This document shows, piece by piece, positions 16,444 through 24,288 of a stretch of 55,524 nt of DNA; positions within the stretch are counted from its first letter, which is position 1; each line of letters starts with the position of its first letter. Origin of the DNA: UBA4644 sp964646225 (GTDB taxonomy: Bacteria; Bacillota; Clostridia; Oscillospirales; Butyricicoccaceae). A model generated the notes under the pieces. The model saw nothing but the letters and a program-made list of their open reading frames with translations, made no database searches and was not told where the DNA came from. Location of the stretch: contig CAZYAD010000004.1 in NCBI GenBank assembly GCA_964646225.1, positions 1 through 55,524 on the forward strand, given 5' to 3'. Made by a program: the position numbers and the translations under genes.

Positions 16444-17818
16444 CTGGGATCAGCTCCTTTTTCATGATGTGCAGCGCGGCCAGAGGCTCATGCTCGCCCA
16501 AAAGGCCCATTGCTGCCAGGATATAACTGCGGTCCACCAGCACCCGGGCCTTCAGCGGCCGCAGGGACATGGGCTCCGCGGGATTAAACAGTGCGTGGGA
16601 TGCGATCTCGCCGGTGCGGCGGGTGTGGATCAGGCTGCCGCCGGTGACGATGATCTGCTGCACGGGGCGCAGATCCTTGCCCGTCTGGACAAAGACCTTG
16701 CCGTTGCAGGTATAGGCTTCTTCAAACGAACCGGCGTGGCGGCGGGCAGCGGTCTCACAGGCCATGGAGGCCAGAGCGAAGTCCAGCTTTTCCCACTCCT
16801 CGTTGGTGGGAACCTCGTCGGTGTGTACCGACAGATGCTCCACCATGGCCTGCGCCTTGTCCTCCGGCAATCCGGACAGCGCCGCGATACGGCCGATGCC
16901 GCCGCAGGCCTCCACGATGCCGTGGATGCTGTAGCGCATGCCGATGTCGCCCTCCACTGTCCGCTTGACATAAGGCTCCGGCAGGCCCTTGTAGACCGTC
17001 TGTGCCTCCTGGGGCATACCGTCGGCAATGGAATACACATCGGTAGTGGCGCCGCCCACATCCAGGGCCAGCAGCTCACCGATGCCCGCTTCCTCCCCGG
17101 TGCCCTCGGCCAGCAGCTGCATGGCCCGCATCATGGCGGAGGGGGTGGGCATCATAATGCCGGAGATCAGCTCGCTGGCGCGGGACAGACCCTTGGCCTG
17201 AATGATGCGCCGCAGAAACAGCTCCCGGATGCGGCTCTGGGCCGGCTCGATGTTCAGCTGGCCGAAGCGGGGCATGACATTTTCGCAAACAAAGGTCTCC
17301 CGGCCCTCCAGATACCGCTGGCATTGCCGCGCGGCAGAGCGGTTTCCGGCGATGACCACGGGGAAATCCGCCTTGCAGGCGGCCACCATTCTGGCGTTGT
17401 TCAGGATGGTGGCGGTATTGCCGCCGTCCGTCCCGCCCACCAGCAGGAAGATATCGGGCTTGATCTGGTCGATCTCCTCCACATCATCCTCGGTCAGGTC
17501 GTAGGAATAAATCTTTGCGATCTTTGCTCCGGCACCAAGGGCTGCCTGCTTGGCGGCCTCTGCCGTCAGCTCAGGCACCAGACCGGAGGCGACCATCTTC
17601 AGTCCGCCGGCAGCGGAGGAGCAGGCATAGCGGGCAGCAAACTCCAGCTTGCCGGTCTTCTGCTCCAGGATGGTCAGCGCGTTGTTCAGGCCGTCGTTGA
17701 TATCGGTCTGGATGGTAGTAAAGGAAGCGGCGGTGCCCAGCAGAGTCTCACTTTCTGTATCCACGGCAGTCACCTTGGTATAGGTGCTGCCGAAGTCGAT
17801 CAACAATACGGGGCGCAT
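16427..17818 (-). CDS. glmL: Glutamate mutase reactivating protein GlmL (MutL)
   Basis: 463 residues, ASKHA/actin-like ATPase fold with phosphate motifs LLIDFGSTYTKVTAVD at the N-terminus and LLALDVGGATTDVYSI near residue 250. GlmL is thought to reactivate the B12 mutase by exchanging damaged cofactor. It sits between glmS (4-base gap) and glmE (17-base overlap), the conserved order. It is unrelated to the mismatch-repair MutL despite the shared name. Confidence 0.94.
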   Translation of the reverse strand: MRPVLLIDFGSTYTKVTAVDTESETLLGTAASFTTIQTDINDGLNNALTILEQKTGKLEFAARYACSSAAGGLKMVASGLVPELTAEAAKQAALGAGAKIAKIYSYDLTEDDVEEIDQIKPDIFLLVGGTDGGNTATILNNARMVAACKADFPVVIAGNRSAARQCQRYLEGRETFVCENVMPRFGQLNIEPAQSRIRELFLRRIIQAKGLSRASELISGIMMPTPSAMMRAMQLLAEGTGEEAGIGELLALDVGGATTDVYSIADGMPQEAQTVYKGLPEPYVKRTVEGDIGMRYSIHGIVEACGGIGRIAALSGLPEDKAQAMVEHLSVHTDEVPTNEEWEKLDFALASMACETAARRHAGSFEEAYTCNGKVFVQTGKDLRPVQQIIVTGGSLIHTRRTGEIASHALFNPAEPMSLRPLKARVLVDRSYILAAMGLLGEHEPLAALHIMKKELIPDGYSE

Positions 17819-17822
17819 GGGC

Positions 17823-18239
17823 TCAGTCCTCGACCTTCAGATCTTCCTTCAGCGCGGCGATCGTGGTCTCGGGAGGCGTGCCGGGGCCAAATGCGCGGTC
17901 AAAGCCCATAGCCTTGAAGCGCTTTTCCACCTCGACAAAGTCCTGTTTGCCGATGACGATGTTGCCGCCGGCATAGAGCAGGATGCCCTTCAGACCGGCC
18001 TCGTCGCACTTTTCACGCAGGCCGCGGCAGTCCAGCTCGCCCTGACCGTAGAGAGAGGAGACGATGATGGCGTCTGCCTTGGTTTCGATTGCAGCGGCGA
18101 TATACTCCTCCTGCGACACCATAACGCCCAGATTGGTCACATCAAATCCGGCGTCCGTAAAGGCGTGATACAGGATCTGGATGCCAACTGCGTGGACATC
18201 GGCGCCGATAACGCCGATTACCAGTTTCTTCTTTTCCAT
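17823..18239 (-). CDS. glmS: Methylaspartate mutase, sigma (S) subunit
   Basis: 138 residues, the cobalamin-binding subunit of glutamate mutase. The B12 motif DxHxxG is present as GADVHAVG near residue 14, and the SxL/GG parts (IIVSSLYGQG, LLYAGGNIVIG) follow. It is the first gene of the operon with a strong promoter 80 bases upstream. It is not the glucosamine-6-phosphate synthase that shares the symbol. Confidence 0.95.
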   Translation of the reverse strand: MEKKKLVIGVIGADVHAVGIQILYHAFTDAGFDVTNLGVMVSQEEYIAAAIETKADAIIVSSLYGQGELDCRGLREKCDEAGLKGILLYAGGNIVIGKQDFVEVEKRFKAMGFDRAFGPGTPPETTIAALKEDLKVED

Positions 18240-18317
18240 ATTGCACCTCGATCATTTTTTGTCCGCGTCCCGTTTCCTACGGAAGCGCAGAACTATCAGC
18301 ATAAGCATACAATTTAT

Positions 18318-18346
18318 ACTATACCGATAACCGGCTTTTTCGTCAA
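18318..18346 (-). promoter_or_regulatory. Sigma-A promoter of the glutamate mutase operon
   Basis: TTGACG (18346-18341), 17-base spacer, TATAGT (18323-18318). The leader is about 70 bases; no cobalamin riboswitch is recognisable in it. Confidence 0.85.
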
Positions 18347-18655
18347 GGGTAAACTAACCAAAAAACGACATGGTTTCCCGGTATTTTTACGAAAAAGGGG
18401 CAGGTTTCCACAGAAATTCTTTGCTGAATGAACAAATACCTGCATACAATCCCATAAAAAGGGATTTTTATAGACCATATACAGTCTGCGCTGCTGCGGG
18501 AAGCAACGGGCGAGGCAGAATCCACGGGGCGGCTTTCCGCTTCTCCGTCAGCCCTCCCCCCTCTGTGAGGGCTGCAAGCCCCGCGCTTTTGTCCCGCAGG
18601 GGAAAAAGATAAAAAGAAAAACTGCGCTGGCGGAGAAAAATAAACTTCCGCACCG
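18347..18655. other. Intergenic stretch without a recognised gene
   Basis: About 310 bases between the glmS promoter and the terminator of the superoxide reductase operon. Neither strand shows an ORF with a ribosome binding site, and no known RNA motif was recognised. Confidence 0.5.
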
Positions 18656-18687
18656 AAAAAGGGGACCGCCCCCCGGCGGTCCCCTTT
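18656..18687 (-). terminator. Intrinsic terminator of the trxA-superoxide reductase operon
   Basis: Thirteen-base stem (AAAGGGGACCGCC/GGCGGTCCCCTTT) with a four-base loop, followed by T residues on the minus strand; it begins 10 bases after the stop codon. Confidence 0.93.
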
Positions 18688-18696
18688 GGTTTTCTG

Positions 18697-19062
18697 TTAC
18701 AGTTCGGTCTTCCACAGACCGTGGAGATTGCAATAGGCATACGCAGCCAACGGCGTCTCCCCCTCCAGCAGGAACACCGCCTCGGGCTTTTCGCCGGGCT
18801 TGAGTTCCCGCTTGTGGCCGCCCTTGTCGGTCTCCAACCAGATCCACTGGATCCAGTGCTCAGGCACCATGGGATGCTCTACAGAGCCCACCCGGACGGT
18901 GACCCGACCGGCCTCCGCCTGCACCACAGGCAGATGCTTTTCCACACTGGCCTCCACCGTGTTGGGGGTCAGCTCCTCCAGTCCGGGCAGGGGATGATCC
19001 CCAAAGGCAGCGGCAAAAACGCCGCAGGACGAACAATGATAAAAATGCAGTTCAGACATCAT
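18697..19062 (-). CDS. Superoxide reductase (desulfoferrodoxin family)
   Basis: 121 residues. The family reduces superoxide to hydrogen peroxide without producing oxygen, as suits anaerobes. The catalytic iron site ligands are visible: His in EKHLP, EHPM and EHW, and Cys and His in YCNLHG near the C-terminus. The N-terminus has a single CxxC (YHCSSCG), so a full desulforedoxin-type Cys4 centre is not evident and the protein is closer to the one-iron type or a reduced variant. It is 43 bases downstream of trxA on the same transcript, suggesting joint oxidative defence. Confidence 0.88.
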   Translation of the reverse strand: MMSELHFYHCSSCGVFAAAFGDHPLPGLEELTPNTVEASVEKHLPVVQAEAGRVTVRVGSVEHPMVPEHWIQWIWLETDKGGHKRELKPGEKPEAVFLLEGETPLAAYAYCNLHGLWKTEL

Positions 19063-19105
19063 GATACTTCCTTTCTGTTTTCAAAATGTGTTTGTGTATT
19101 GTCTA

Positions 19106-19417
19106 TCAGAGGCCCAGCTTCTCCAGCAGCTCCTCCCGGGTGGCGGCACCCACGGTGCGTCCGATGACCGCGCCATCCCGATAGGCCACCAGTGTGGGAA
19201 TACTGAACACCTTGTGCTGCCGGGCCAGCGCAGGCTGCTGATCCACATGGATCTTGCAGACCTTGAGATCCGGCCGTTCCTCTGCCAGTTCATCCAGCAC
19301 AGGCCCCAACTGACGGCAGGGGCCGCACCAGTCAGCCCAAAAATCCAGCAGCACCGGCTTGTCCGAGGACAGCACCTCCCGCTCAAAGTTCTCTTCGGTA
19401 ATGTGTAAGACAGACAT
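19106..19417 (-). CDS. trxA: Thioredoxin
   Basis: 103 residues, complete thioredoxin fold with the active site WCGPC at residues ~30-34 and the cis-proline segment SIPTLV. It reduces protein disulfides in the cytoplasm. It leads a two-gene operon with superoxide reductase and could supply electrons or repair oxidised thiols; the direct link is inference. Confidence 0.96.
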   Translation of the reverse strand: MSVLHITEENFEREVLSSDKPVLLDFWADWCGPCRQLGPVLDELAEERPDLKVCKIHVDQQPALARQHKVFSIPTLVAYRDGAVIGRTVGAATREELLEKLGL

Positions 19418-19458
19418 ATTTGCGACCTCCCTGTTGTCGTGCTTTATTCTCTACCAAA

Positions 19459-19487
19459 ATAGTACACTATTCCTGCTCATTTGTCAA
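19459..19487 (-). promoter_or_regulatory. Sigma-A promoter of trxA-superoxide reductase
   Basis: TTGACA (19487-19482), 17-base spacer, TACTAT (19464-19459), about 40 bases before trxA. Confidence 0.85.
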
Positions 19488-19507
19488 GCATTCTAAGAAT
19501 AATTCTT

Positions 19508-19558
19508 AAAAAAAAGAAAAGCCCGCCTGTCTCCAGTCTTCCCGAAAACAGGCGGCTT
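19508..19558 (-). terminator. Intrinsic terminator after the plsY paralogue
   Basis: GCCGCCTGT/ACAGGCGGGC stem with a ~17-base loop, followed by TTTTCTTTTTTTT on the minus strand. Confidence 0.88.
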
Positions 19559-19572
19559 ATCCAAAGCCAATG

Positions 19573-20172
19573 TTATTTTTTCCACAGCGCCGAACGAAAC
19601 CGAAACTCGGTGCCCGCCAGCATCCGGCGATAGTTTTCCCGATGCTTGCACAGGATCACCCCGGTGGCGATCAGCAGGATCAGAGCGGGCCAGGGACTGT
19701 GCTGCTCCCAGCCCAGATAAGAGGGCACCAGCAACACCGTGGCCGTGGTTCCCGCCACGATATAATCGGTGAGCAGCGTCACCAGCGCCACCACAGCCAG
19801 CACCACCAGAGCAAAACGCCAGTTCAGCGCCAGCGTCATGCCCAGATAGGAGGCAAAGCCCTTTCCGCCGCGGAAGCGCATGGGCGCAGGGAAAATATGC
19901 CCCAGCACCGCTGCCACACCGGCCACCGCGCCGATGTTGGGAGCCTCCGGAAAGAGCAGCCGGGCCAGCACCACTGCCAGTGCGGCCTTTCCGATGTCAT
20001 GCAGAGCCACCAGCACGCCGGCCCTCCACCCCAAAAGGATCATGGCGTTGGAAGCACCTGGATTTTTGCTGCCCTGACTGCGCAGATCCACCTGTTTCAG
20101 CCGGGCCAGCCCCAGAGCCAGATTGGCACAGCCCAGCAGATAGGAAAACAGGATGGTCACAAGATATGCCAT
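19573..20172 (-). CDS. plsY: Glycerol-3-phosphate acyltransferase PlsY, paralogue 1
   Basis: 199-residue integral membrane protein with about five helices. PlsY uses acyl-phosphate to acylate glycerol-3-phosphate, the first step of phospholipid synthesis. Conserved loops are present: GSKNPGASN (usual GSGNPGATN) and RFRGGKGFASYLG. The start at 20172 (ATG) is preferred over the adjacent TTG. A second, more canonical copy lies at 31422-32039 beside gpsA, so this one may be a specialised or spare enzyme. It has its own promoter and terminator. Confidence 0.87.
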   Translation of the reverse strand: MAYLVTILFSYLLGCANLALGLARLKQVDLRSQGSKNPGASNAMILLGWRAGVLVALHDIGKAALAVVLARLLFPEAPNIGAVAGVAAVLGHIFPAPMRFRGGKGFASYLGMTLALNWRFALVVLAVVALVTLLTDYIVAGTTATVLLVPSYLGWEQHSPWPALILLIATGVILCKHRENYRRMLAGTEFRFRSALWKK

Positions 20173-20237
20173 CAATGCACCGCCCTTCGGTCATGCTTAC
20201 CGCCCCGTCGGGTATCCGGAACAGGGCTGCATGGAAC

Positions 20238-20266
20238 AGTATACCACCGGCGACTCTCTTTGGAAA
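20238..20266 (-). promoter_or_regulatory. Promoter of plsY paralogue 1
   Basis: TTTCCA (20266-20261), 17-base spacer, TATACT (20243-20238). The -35 is weak, the -10 good. Confidence 0.6.
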
Positions 20267-20275
20267 GAAAAACTT

Positions 20276-20643
20276 TTCGCCGCGTCAGGCCGCTGGCCCG
20301 TCGGCGTCGNNNNNNNNNNNNNNNNNNNNNNNNNNNNNNNNNNNNNNNNNNNNNNNNNNNNNNNNNNNNNNNNNNNNNNNNNNNNNNNNNNNNNNNNNNN
20401 NNNNNNNNNTCGCGGCTGCCCTTAAATTTTCAGTTCGCCCTCCAGATACAGCACCGCGCCGCCGGTTTCCCCAAAAAGCGGTGCCCTGCCCGCTTTTCGG
20501 GGCCCCGTTGGAATCGATTTCCGGCAAATGAATTGCCGGAAATCCTGCGCGACATTCGCCGCGTCAGGCCGCTGGCCCGTCGGCGTCGTCGCGGCTGCCC
20601 TTAAATTTTCAGTTCGCCCTCCAGATACAGCACCGCGCCGCCG
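20276..20643. repeat. 89-base direct repeat interrupted by the N gap, around a palindrome
   Basis: The 34 bases left of the gap (20276-20309) equal 20555-20588, and the 55 bases right of it (20410-20464) equal 20589-20643. Joined, the two gap edges spell the 89-base stretch found intact at 20555-20643. The 90 bases between (20465-20554) hold a perfect 12-base inverted repeat (20516-20527 with 20533-20544, five-base loop). The repeat contains the last codons and stop of the phzF-like gene. Confidence 0.9.
20310..20409. other. Assembly gap of 100 N
   Basis: Exactly 100 unknown bases, the usual placeholder length. True length and content are unknown; its edges are repeat sequence. Confidence 0.98.
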
Positions 20644-21377
20644 CCGATGCTGACCCGCTCACCTTCATCCACACACAGAAGTCTGCCGCCCCGGGCCGAA
20701 AGCTGCCGGGCCTCCAGCGTCTTTTTCCCCAGGCGTTCGCTCCAGAAGGGCGTCAGGGTGCAGTGGGCCGACCCGGTGACCGGATCCTCGCAGATCACAT
20801 CCCGGGGGTCAAAGTACCGGCTGACGAAATCACAGTCCTCTCCCGGCGCCGTGGGCACCATGCCCCACTGGGGGATGATCTCCCGCATTTTATCAAAGTC
20901 CGGCTTCAGCGCTGCCACTGCCCGGGCGTTTTCCAGCAGCACGATCATATCCCGGGACTGGTAGCACCCCAGCACCCGTGCCCCAAGGCATTCCTCGATC
21001 CCGGCGGGGATGGGCACCTCCACCGGCGGCCGGGAGGGAAAATCCAGCACATACCGGTCGTTCCCCGCCCGCAGCACCCGCACCGGGCCGCTGCACGAGT
21101 CAAAGGCCGCCTCGTCCCCCGGCTCCACATGGTTCATCAGCACATAGCCGGAGGCCAGAGTGGCGTGGCCGCACAGATCCATCTCAAAGGACGGCGTGAA
21201 CCACCGGATGCGCCAGCCGGTTTCTTCCTTGCAGAGGAAGGCCGTCTCGGGCAGGTTGTTCTCCCCGGCGATGCGCTGCATCATTTCATCGGAGGGCCAG
21301 CTTTCGCACACGCACACTCCCGCGGGGTTTCCGGCAAACAGCCGGTCGGTAAAGGCATCCACCAGATAGTACTTCAT
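20601..21377 (-). CDS. PhzF-family epimerase/isomerase
   Basis: 258 residues, diaminopimelate epimerase-like fold of the PhzF family. Typical segments are YYLVDAFTDRLFAGNPAGVC at the N-terminus, FTPSFEMDLCGHATLAS, and the C-terminal EDPVTGSAHCTLTPFW with its conserved Gly-Ser-Ala-His. Members isomerise small acids; the substrate is not predictable here. The start at 21377 (MKYYLVD) has AAAGGAG nine bases upstream. The gene follows birA by 44 bases. Its 3' end lies in a repeated segment next to the assembly gap. Confidence 0.88.
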   Translation of the reverse strand: MKYYLVDAFTDRLFAGNPAGVCVCESWPSDEMMQRIAGENNLPETAFLCKEETGWRIRWFTPSFEMDLCGHATLASGYVLMNHVEPGDEAAFDSCSGPVRVLRAGNDRYVLDFPSRPPVEVPIPAGIEECLGARVLGCYQSRDMIVLLENARAVAALKPDFDKMREIIPQWGMVPTAPGEDCDFVSRYFDPRDVICEDPVTGSAHCTLTPFWSERLGKKTLEARQLSARGGRLLCVDEGERVSIGGGAVLYLEGELKI

Positions 21378-21421
21378 CGTTTTTTCTCCTTTTTGTCCGT
21401 GTTTGGTGTTTCCGCCGTGCT

Positions 21422-22099
21422 TCACCATTTGACCGAGACCTCGCCGCTGTCCAGCGTCAGTCTCTCCTTGCCGCGCTCCACCACCAGCCGACCCCGGCTG
21501 TCGATGTCCACCGCCCTTGCGGCGTAGCATTCTCCCGAAGCGCACCGGACGGTGACCGCCCGGCCCACTGTCACGCTGCGCGCCCGATATTCCTCCATGC
21601 ATCGATTTGGGTCAGCCAGCAGCAGCTGCTCCCGGATGCTCCGGGCCAGCGTTTCCCGCTGCACCGGGCAGTCCAGCGCCGTGGCGTTCAGCTCTGGCGG
21701 AAAGCCCCCCTCCGGGGTGCGCAGATTCAGCCCGATGCCCACCACCACGGCATCCCCCGCGCTCTGGCACAAAATGCCGCACAGCTTTTGATCGGCCAGA
21801 TACAGGTCGTTCACCCACTTGATGCCCGGCCGCAGGCCGCAGTGGGCCTCCACCGCCCGGCAAACCGCCACGGCGGCCATTGGCGTCAGCCGCGTCCGTT
21901 CCTCCGGCGGCAGTCCGGGCCGCAGGATCACGCTGAGATACAGCCCGCCCTCCGGCGAAAAAAAGCTTCTGCCCAGCCGTCCCCGCCCGGCGGTCTGCCG
22001 GGCAGCCAGAACCGCCGTCCCCTGTGCCGCGCCCTGCCGGGCCAGCTCCATCGCCACCCGATTGGTGCTGTCGGTCTCTGTCAGACAAAGCCAGTCCAT
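21422..22099 (-). CDS. birA: Biotin--[biotin carboxyl carrier protein] ligase, short form
   Basis: 225 residues. It carries the ligase active-site loop AGRGRLGRSF, the strand KWVNDLYLADQKLCGIL and a small C-terminal domain. The enzyme attaches biotin to carboxylase or decarboxylase carrier domains. It lacks the N-terminal DNA-binding domain of bifunctional BirA, so it should not act as a repressor. The start at 22099 (MDWLCLTETDSTN) has GGAGGGAG close upstream; longer reading frames are shadows. Confidence 0.92.
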   Translation of the reverse strand: MDWLCLTETDSTNRVAMELARQGAAQGTAVLAARQTAGRGRLGRSFFSPEGGLYLSVILRPGLPPEERTRLTPMAAVAVCRAVEAHCGLRPGIKWVNDLYLADQKLCGILCQSAGDAVVVGIGLNLRTPEGGFPPELNATALDCPVQRETLARSIREQLLLADPNRCMEEYRARSVTVGRAVTVRCASGECYAARAVDIDSRGRLVVERGKERLTLDSGEVSVKW

Positions 22100-22343
22100 G
22101 CTGCTCCCTCCTTCCAGCTTTTCACGCCAGCCAAAGCGGGCCTTTCGTCCGCTTTGCTTCTCCATGAGTTTTTGGCCGTGATCTGCGTGATCATGGTCAA
22201 AAACACCACTGCCCGCCGGATTTTTCGCAGAAAGCCGGCGGAATCCGGCCCGCAGGCCGGAGCCTGTCCTGCCAAAGAACCCAGCGAAGCGGTTCTTTGG
22301 AAGTCTCGAAGGAGGGACGCGCAGCGTCCCTCCTTCGTATTCG
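22100..22343. repeat. Hairpin-rich intergenic element between potCD and birA
   Basis: This 244-base spacer holds a series of inverted repeats: 22307-22337 (14-base perfect arms, loop GCA), 22272-22300 (CCAAAGAACC/GGTTCTTTGG), 22245-22260 (CCGGCC/GGCCGG), 22212-22241 (CCGCCGG/CCGGCGG) and 22132-22156 (CAAAGCGG/CCGCTTTG). No ORF is supported. The first hairpin could terminate potCD, but such a tandem suggests a dispersed extragenic palindromic element or a structured RNA. Confidence 0.75.
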
Positions 22344-24287
22344 TCAGTTGATCTTGATCTCTTCCCACAGCCCGTTGATATACTGCTGCAAATCCACCGG
22401 CAGATTCCGGTAGGCGTAGGCATTGTAGCTTTCCCGGAAGGACTCCATCTCCGGATACAGGATCTCCATGGCTTCTTCACCCATATCCTCAATATAGCCT
22501 TCGTCCTCCACCACCAACGAGTTTGGGCAGGCATAATAGGTATATTCGGCATTGGCTACTGCCACCTCGCGGCTGAGCATGAAGTTGATGAAGCACTCGG
22601 CCAGCTCCTGATTCTGGCAGCAGGTGGGGATGCACATGGCGTCCACGTAATAGTTGGTGGGCTCGGGATAATAGAACCGCAGATCCACATTGTCGGCCTG
22701 AGCGTCCACCATGGTGAAATAGTCACCGGCGTAATACGCGCCGATGGCCGCCTCGCCCGATTCCATCAGGTTATAGATCTCGTCCATCACCAGCCCGTAC
22801 CGCAGGGGCTTCTGCTCCAGCAGCGACTGGGCTGCCTGATCCCACGCGACATGATCGTTGGTGTTCACATCCAGCCCCAGCCGGTACATGGCAGTGCCAA
22901 AGGCGTCGCGGGTGTTGTTGAACTGCAAAATGCGGCCGGCGTACCTGTCGTTCCACATCAGTTCCCACCCCCGGGCGTCAGCCTCGTCCACCTCGTTGGC
23001 GTTGTAAATGATGCCCACGATGCCATAGGCATAGGGCACGGTATACAGATTCTCCGGGTCGTAATACAGATTGCGGAAGTCCTCGCCGACATACTGGAAA
23101 TTGGGGATATTGCTGTAATTCAGCGGCATCAGCATCCCTTCCTCCCGCATCCGGGCAATGATGTAGTCCGAGGGAATGATCACATCGTAGCTGACGGCGC
23201 CGCCGGACAGCTTGGCGTACATATCTTCGTTGGAGGCAAAGGTGTCATAGTTGACCTTCACCGGCGTGCCATAGGTCTCCTCGTACCACCGCTCGAACTC
23301 GGCCACGGTATCCAGCGTGCCCTCCGAGCCGTCGGAGATATACTCGCCCCAGTTATACACATTCAGGGTCAGCGTCCGGCCTGAGCCGGTAACGATGAGC
23401 ACTGCCATCACTGCGACGATCACCGCCCCGGCGGCAGGCACCAGCACCCGTCTGGCCCGCCGCGCCCGCTCGGCATCCTTCCGGCGGCGGGAGGAGCGTC
23501 CGTTCCCCTCGTCCTCGTCCGACAGATTGGAGATCAGCAGCAGCGCCAGAATGACAAAGAAGATGATGGTAGACAGGGCATACATCTTGGGCGTCACCGT
23601 CTTCTTGGTCATGGAATAGATGCGGATGGGCAGGGTCTGGAACCCGCTGCCCTGGGTAAAATAGCTGATAACAAAATCATCCAGCGACATGGTAAAGGCC
23701 ATAATCATGCCGGTGACGATACCGGGCATGATCTCCGGCAGCACCGCCTTGAAAAAGGCCTGCACCGGCGTACATCCCAGGTCCTGGGCCGCCTCCGGCA
23801 GAGAGGGATCCATCTGCCGCAGCTTGGGCGTCACCTGCAGGATCACATAGGGCAGACAGAAGGTGACATGGGAGATCAGCAGCGTCCAGAAGCTCAGGCT
23901 GGAGGATTTGCCCAGCCGCGCCCCGATGAACACAAACATCAGCATCAGCGAGATACCGGTGATGATATCCGGATTGGTCATGGGAATATTGGTGACGGTA
24001 TCCACCGCCGCCCGGACATATTTCTTCCGCAGCTTGTGGATGCCCACCGAGGCCGCCGTCCCCATGACGGTGGCGATGGCCGCGGCGGCACAGGCCAGGA
24101 TCAGGGTGTTTTTCACCGAGTTCAGGGTGTCCCCATCCCGGAACAGTTCCTGGTACCATTTCAGCGAAAAGCCGGAAAACACCGACAGGCTCTTGCCGTC
24201 GTTAAAGGAAAACAACAGCAGGATGGCAATGGGCGCAAACAGAAACACCATCACAATGGCGGTGTAGATCTTAGAGGCTCTCTTCAT
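22344..24287 (-). CDS. potCD: Polyamine ABC transporter, fused permease and binding protein (PotC-PotD)
   Basis: 647 residues. Residues ~1-255 are a PotC-type permease with six helices and the EAA loop (LPEAAQDLGCTPVQAFFKAV); a charged linker (DEDEGNGRSSRRRKDAERARR) follows, then one further helix (~285-303) that exports the rest, and a PotD-type spermidine/putrescine-binding domain to the end (starts TLNVYNWGEYISDG). The binding protein is thus tethered to the transporter. The ATG at 24287 has GGGAGG eight bases upstream and is preferred over an in-frame GTG at 24296; it lies one base beyond the potB stop. Confidence 0.93.
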   Translation of the reverse strand: MKRASKIYTAIVMVFLFAPIAILLLFSFNDGKSLSVFSGFSLKWYQELFRDGDTLNSVKNTLILACAAAAIATVMGTAASVGIHKLRKKYVRAAVDTVTNIPMTNPDIITGISLMLMFVFIGARLGKSSSLSFWTLLISHVTFCLPYVILQVTPKLRQMDPSLPEAAQDLGCTPVQAFFKAVLPEIMPGIVTGMIMAFTMSLDDFVISYFTQGSGFQTLPIRIYSMTKKTVTPKMYALSTIIFFVILALLLISNLSDEDEGNGRSSRRRKDAERARRARRVLVPAAGAVIVAVMAVLIVTGSGRTLTLNVYNWGEYISDGSEGTLDTVAEFERWYEETYGTPVKVNYDTFASNEDMYAKLSGGAVSYDVIIPSDYIIARMREEGMLMPLNYSNIPNFQYVGEDFRNLYYDPENLYTVPYAYGIVGIIYNANEVDEADARGWELMWNDRYAGRILQFNNTRDAFGTAMYRLGLDVNTNDHVAWDQAAQSLLEQKPLRYGLVMDEIYNLMESGEAAIGAYYAGDYFTMVDAQADNVDLRFYYPEPTNYYVDAMCIPTCCQNQELAECFINFMLSREVAVANAEYTYYACPNSLVVEDEGYIEDMGEEAMEILYPEMESFRESYNAYAYRNLPVDLQQYINGLWEEIKIN

Positions 24288-24288
24288 C

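Noticed and set aside
18240..18317. Cobalamin riboswitch before the B12-dependent mutase operon
   Set aside because: The leader is only about 70 bases and lacks the conserved B12-box; nothing supports a riboswitch.
13598..18431. Long plus-strand frames (440, 452 and 480 codons) across the glutamate mutase operon
   Set aside because: These are mirror frames of well-recognised mal, glmE, glmL and glmS genes on the minus strand.
22307..22337. CRISPR-like or att-like repeat
   Set aside because: The palindromes in this region differ from one another and have no regular spacers, so it is not a CRISPR array; no integrase is nearby.
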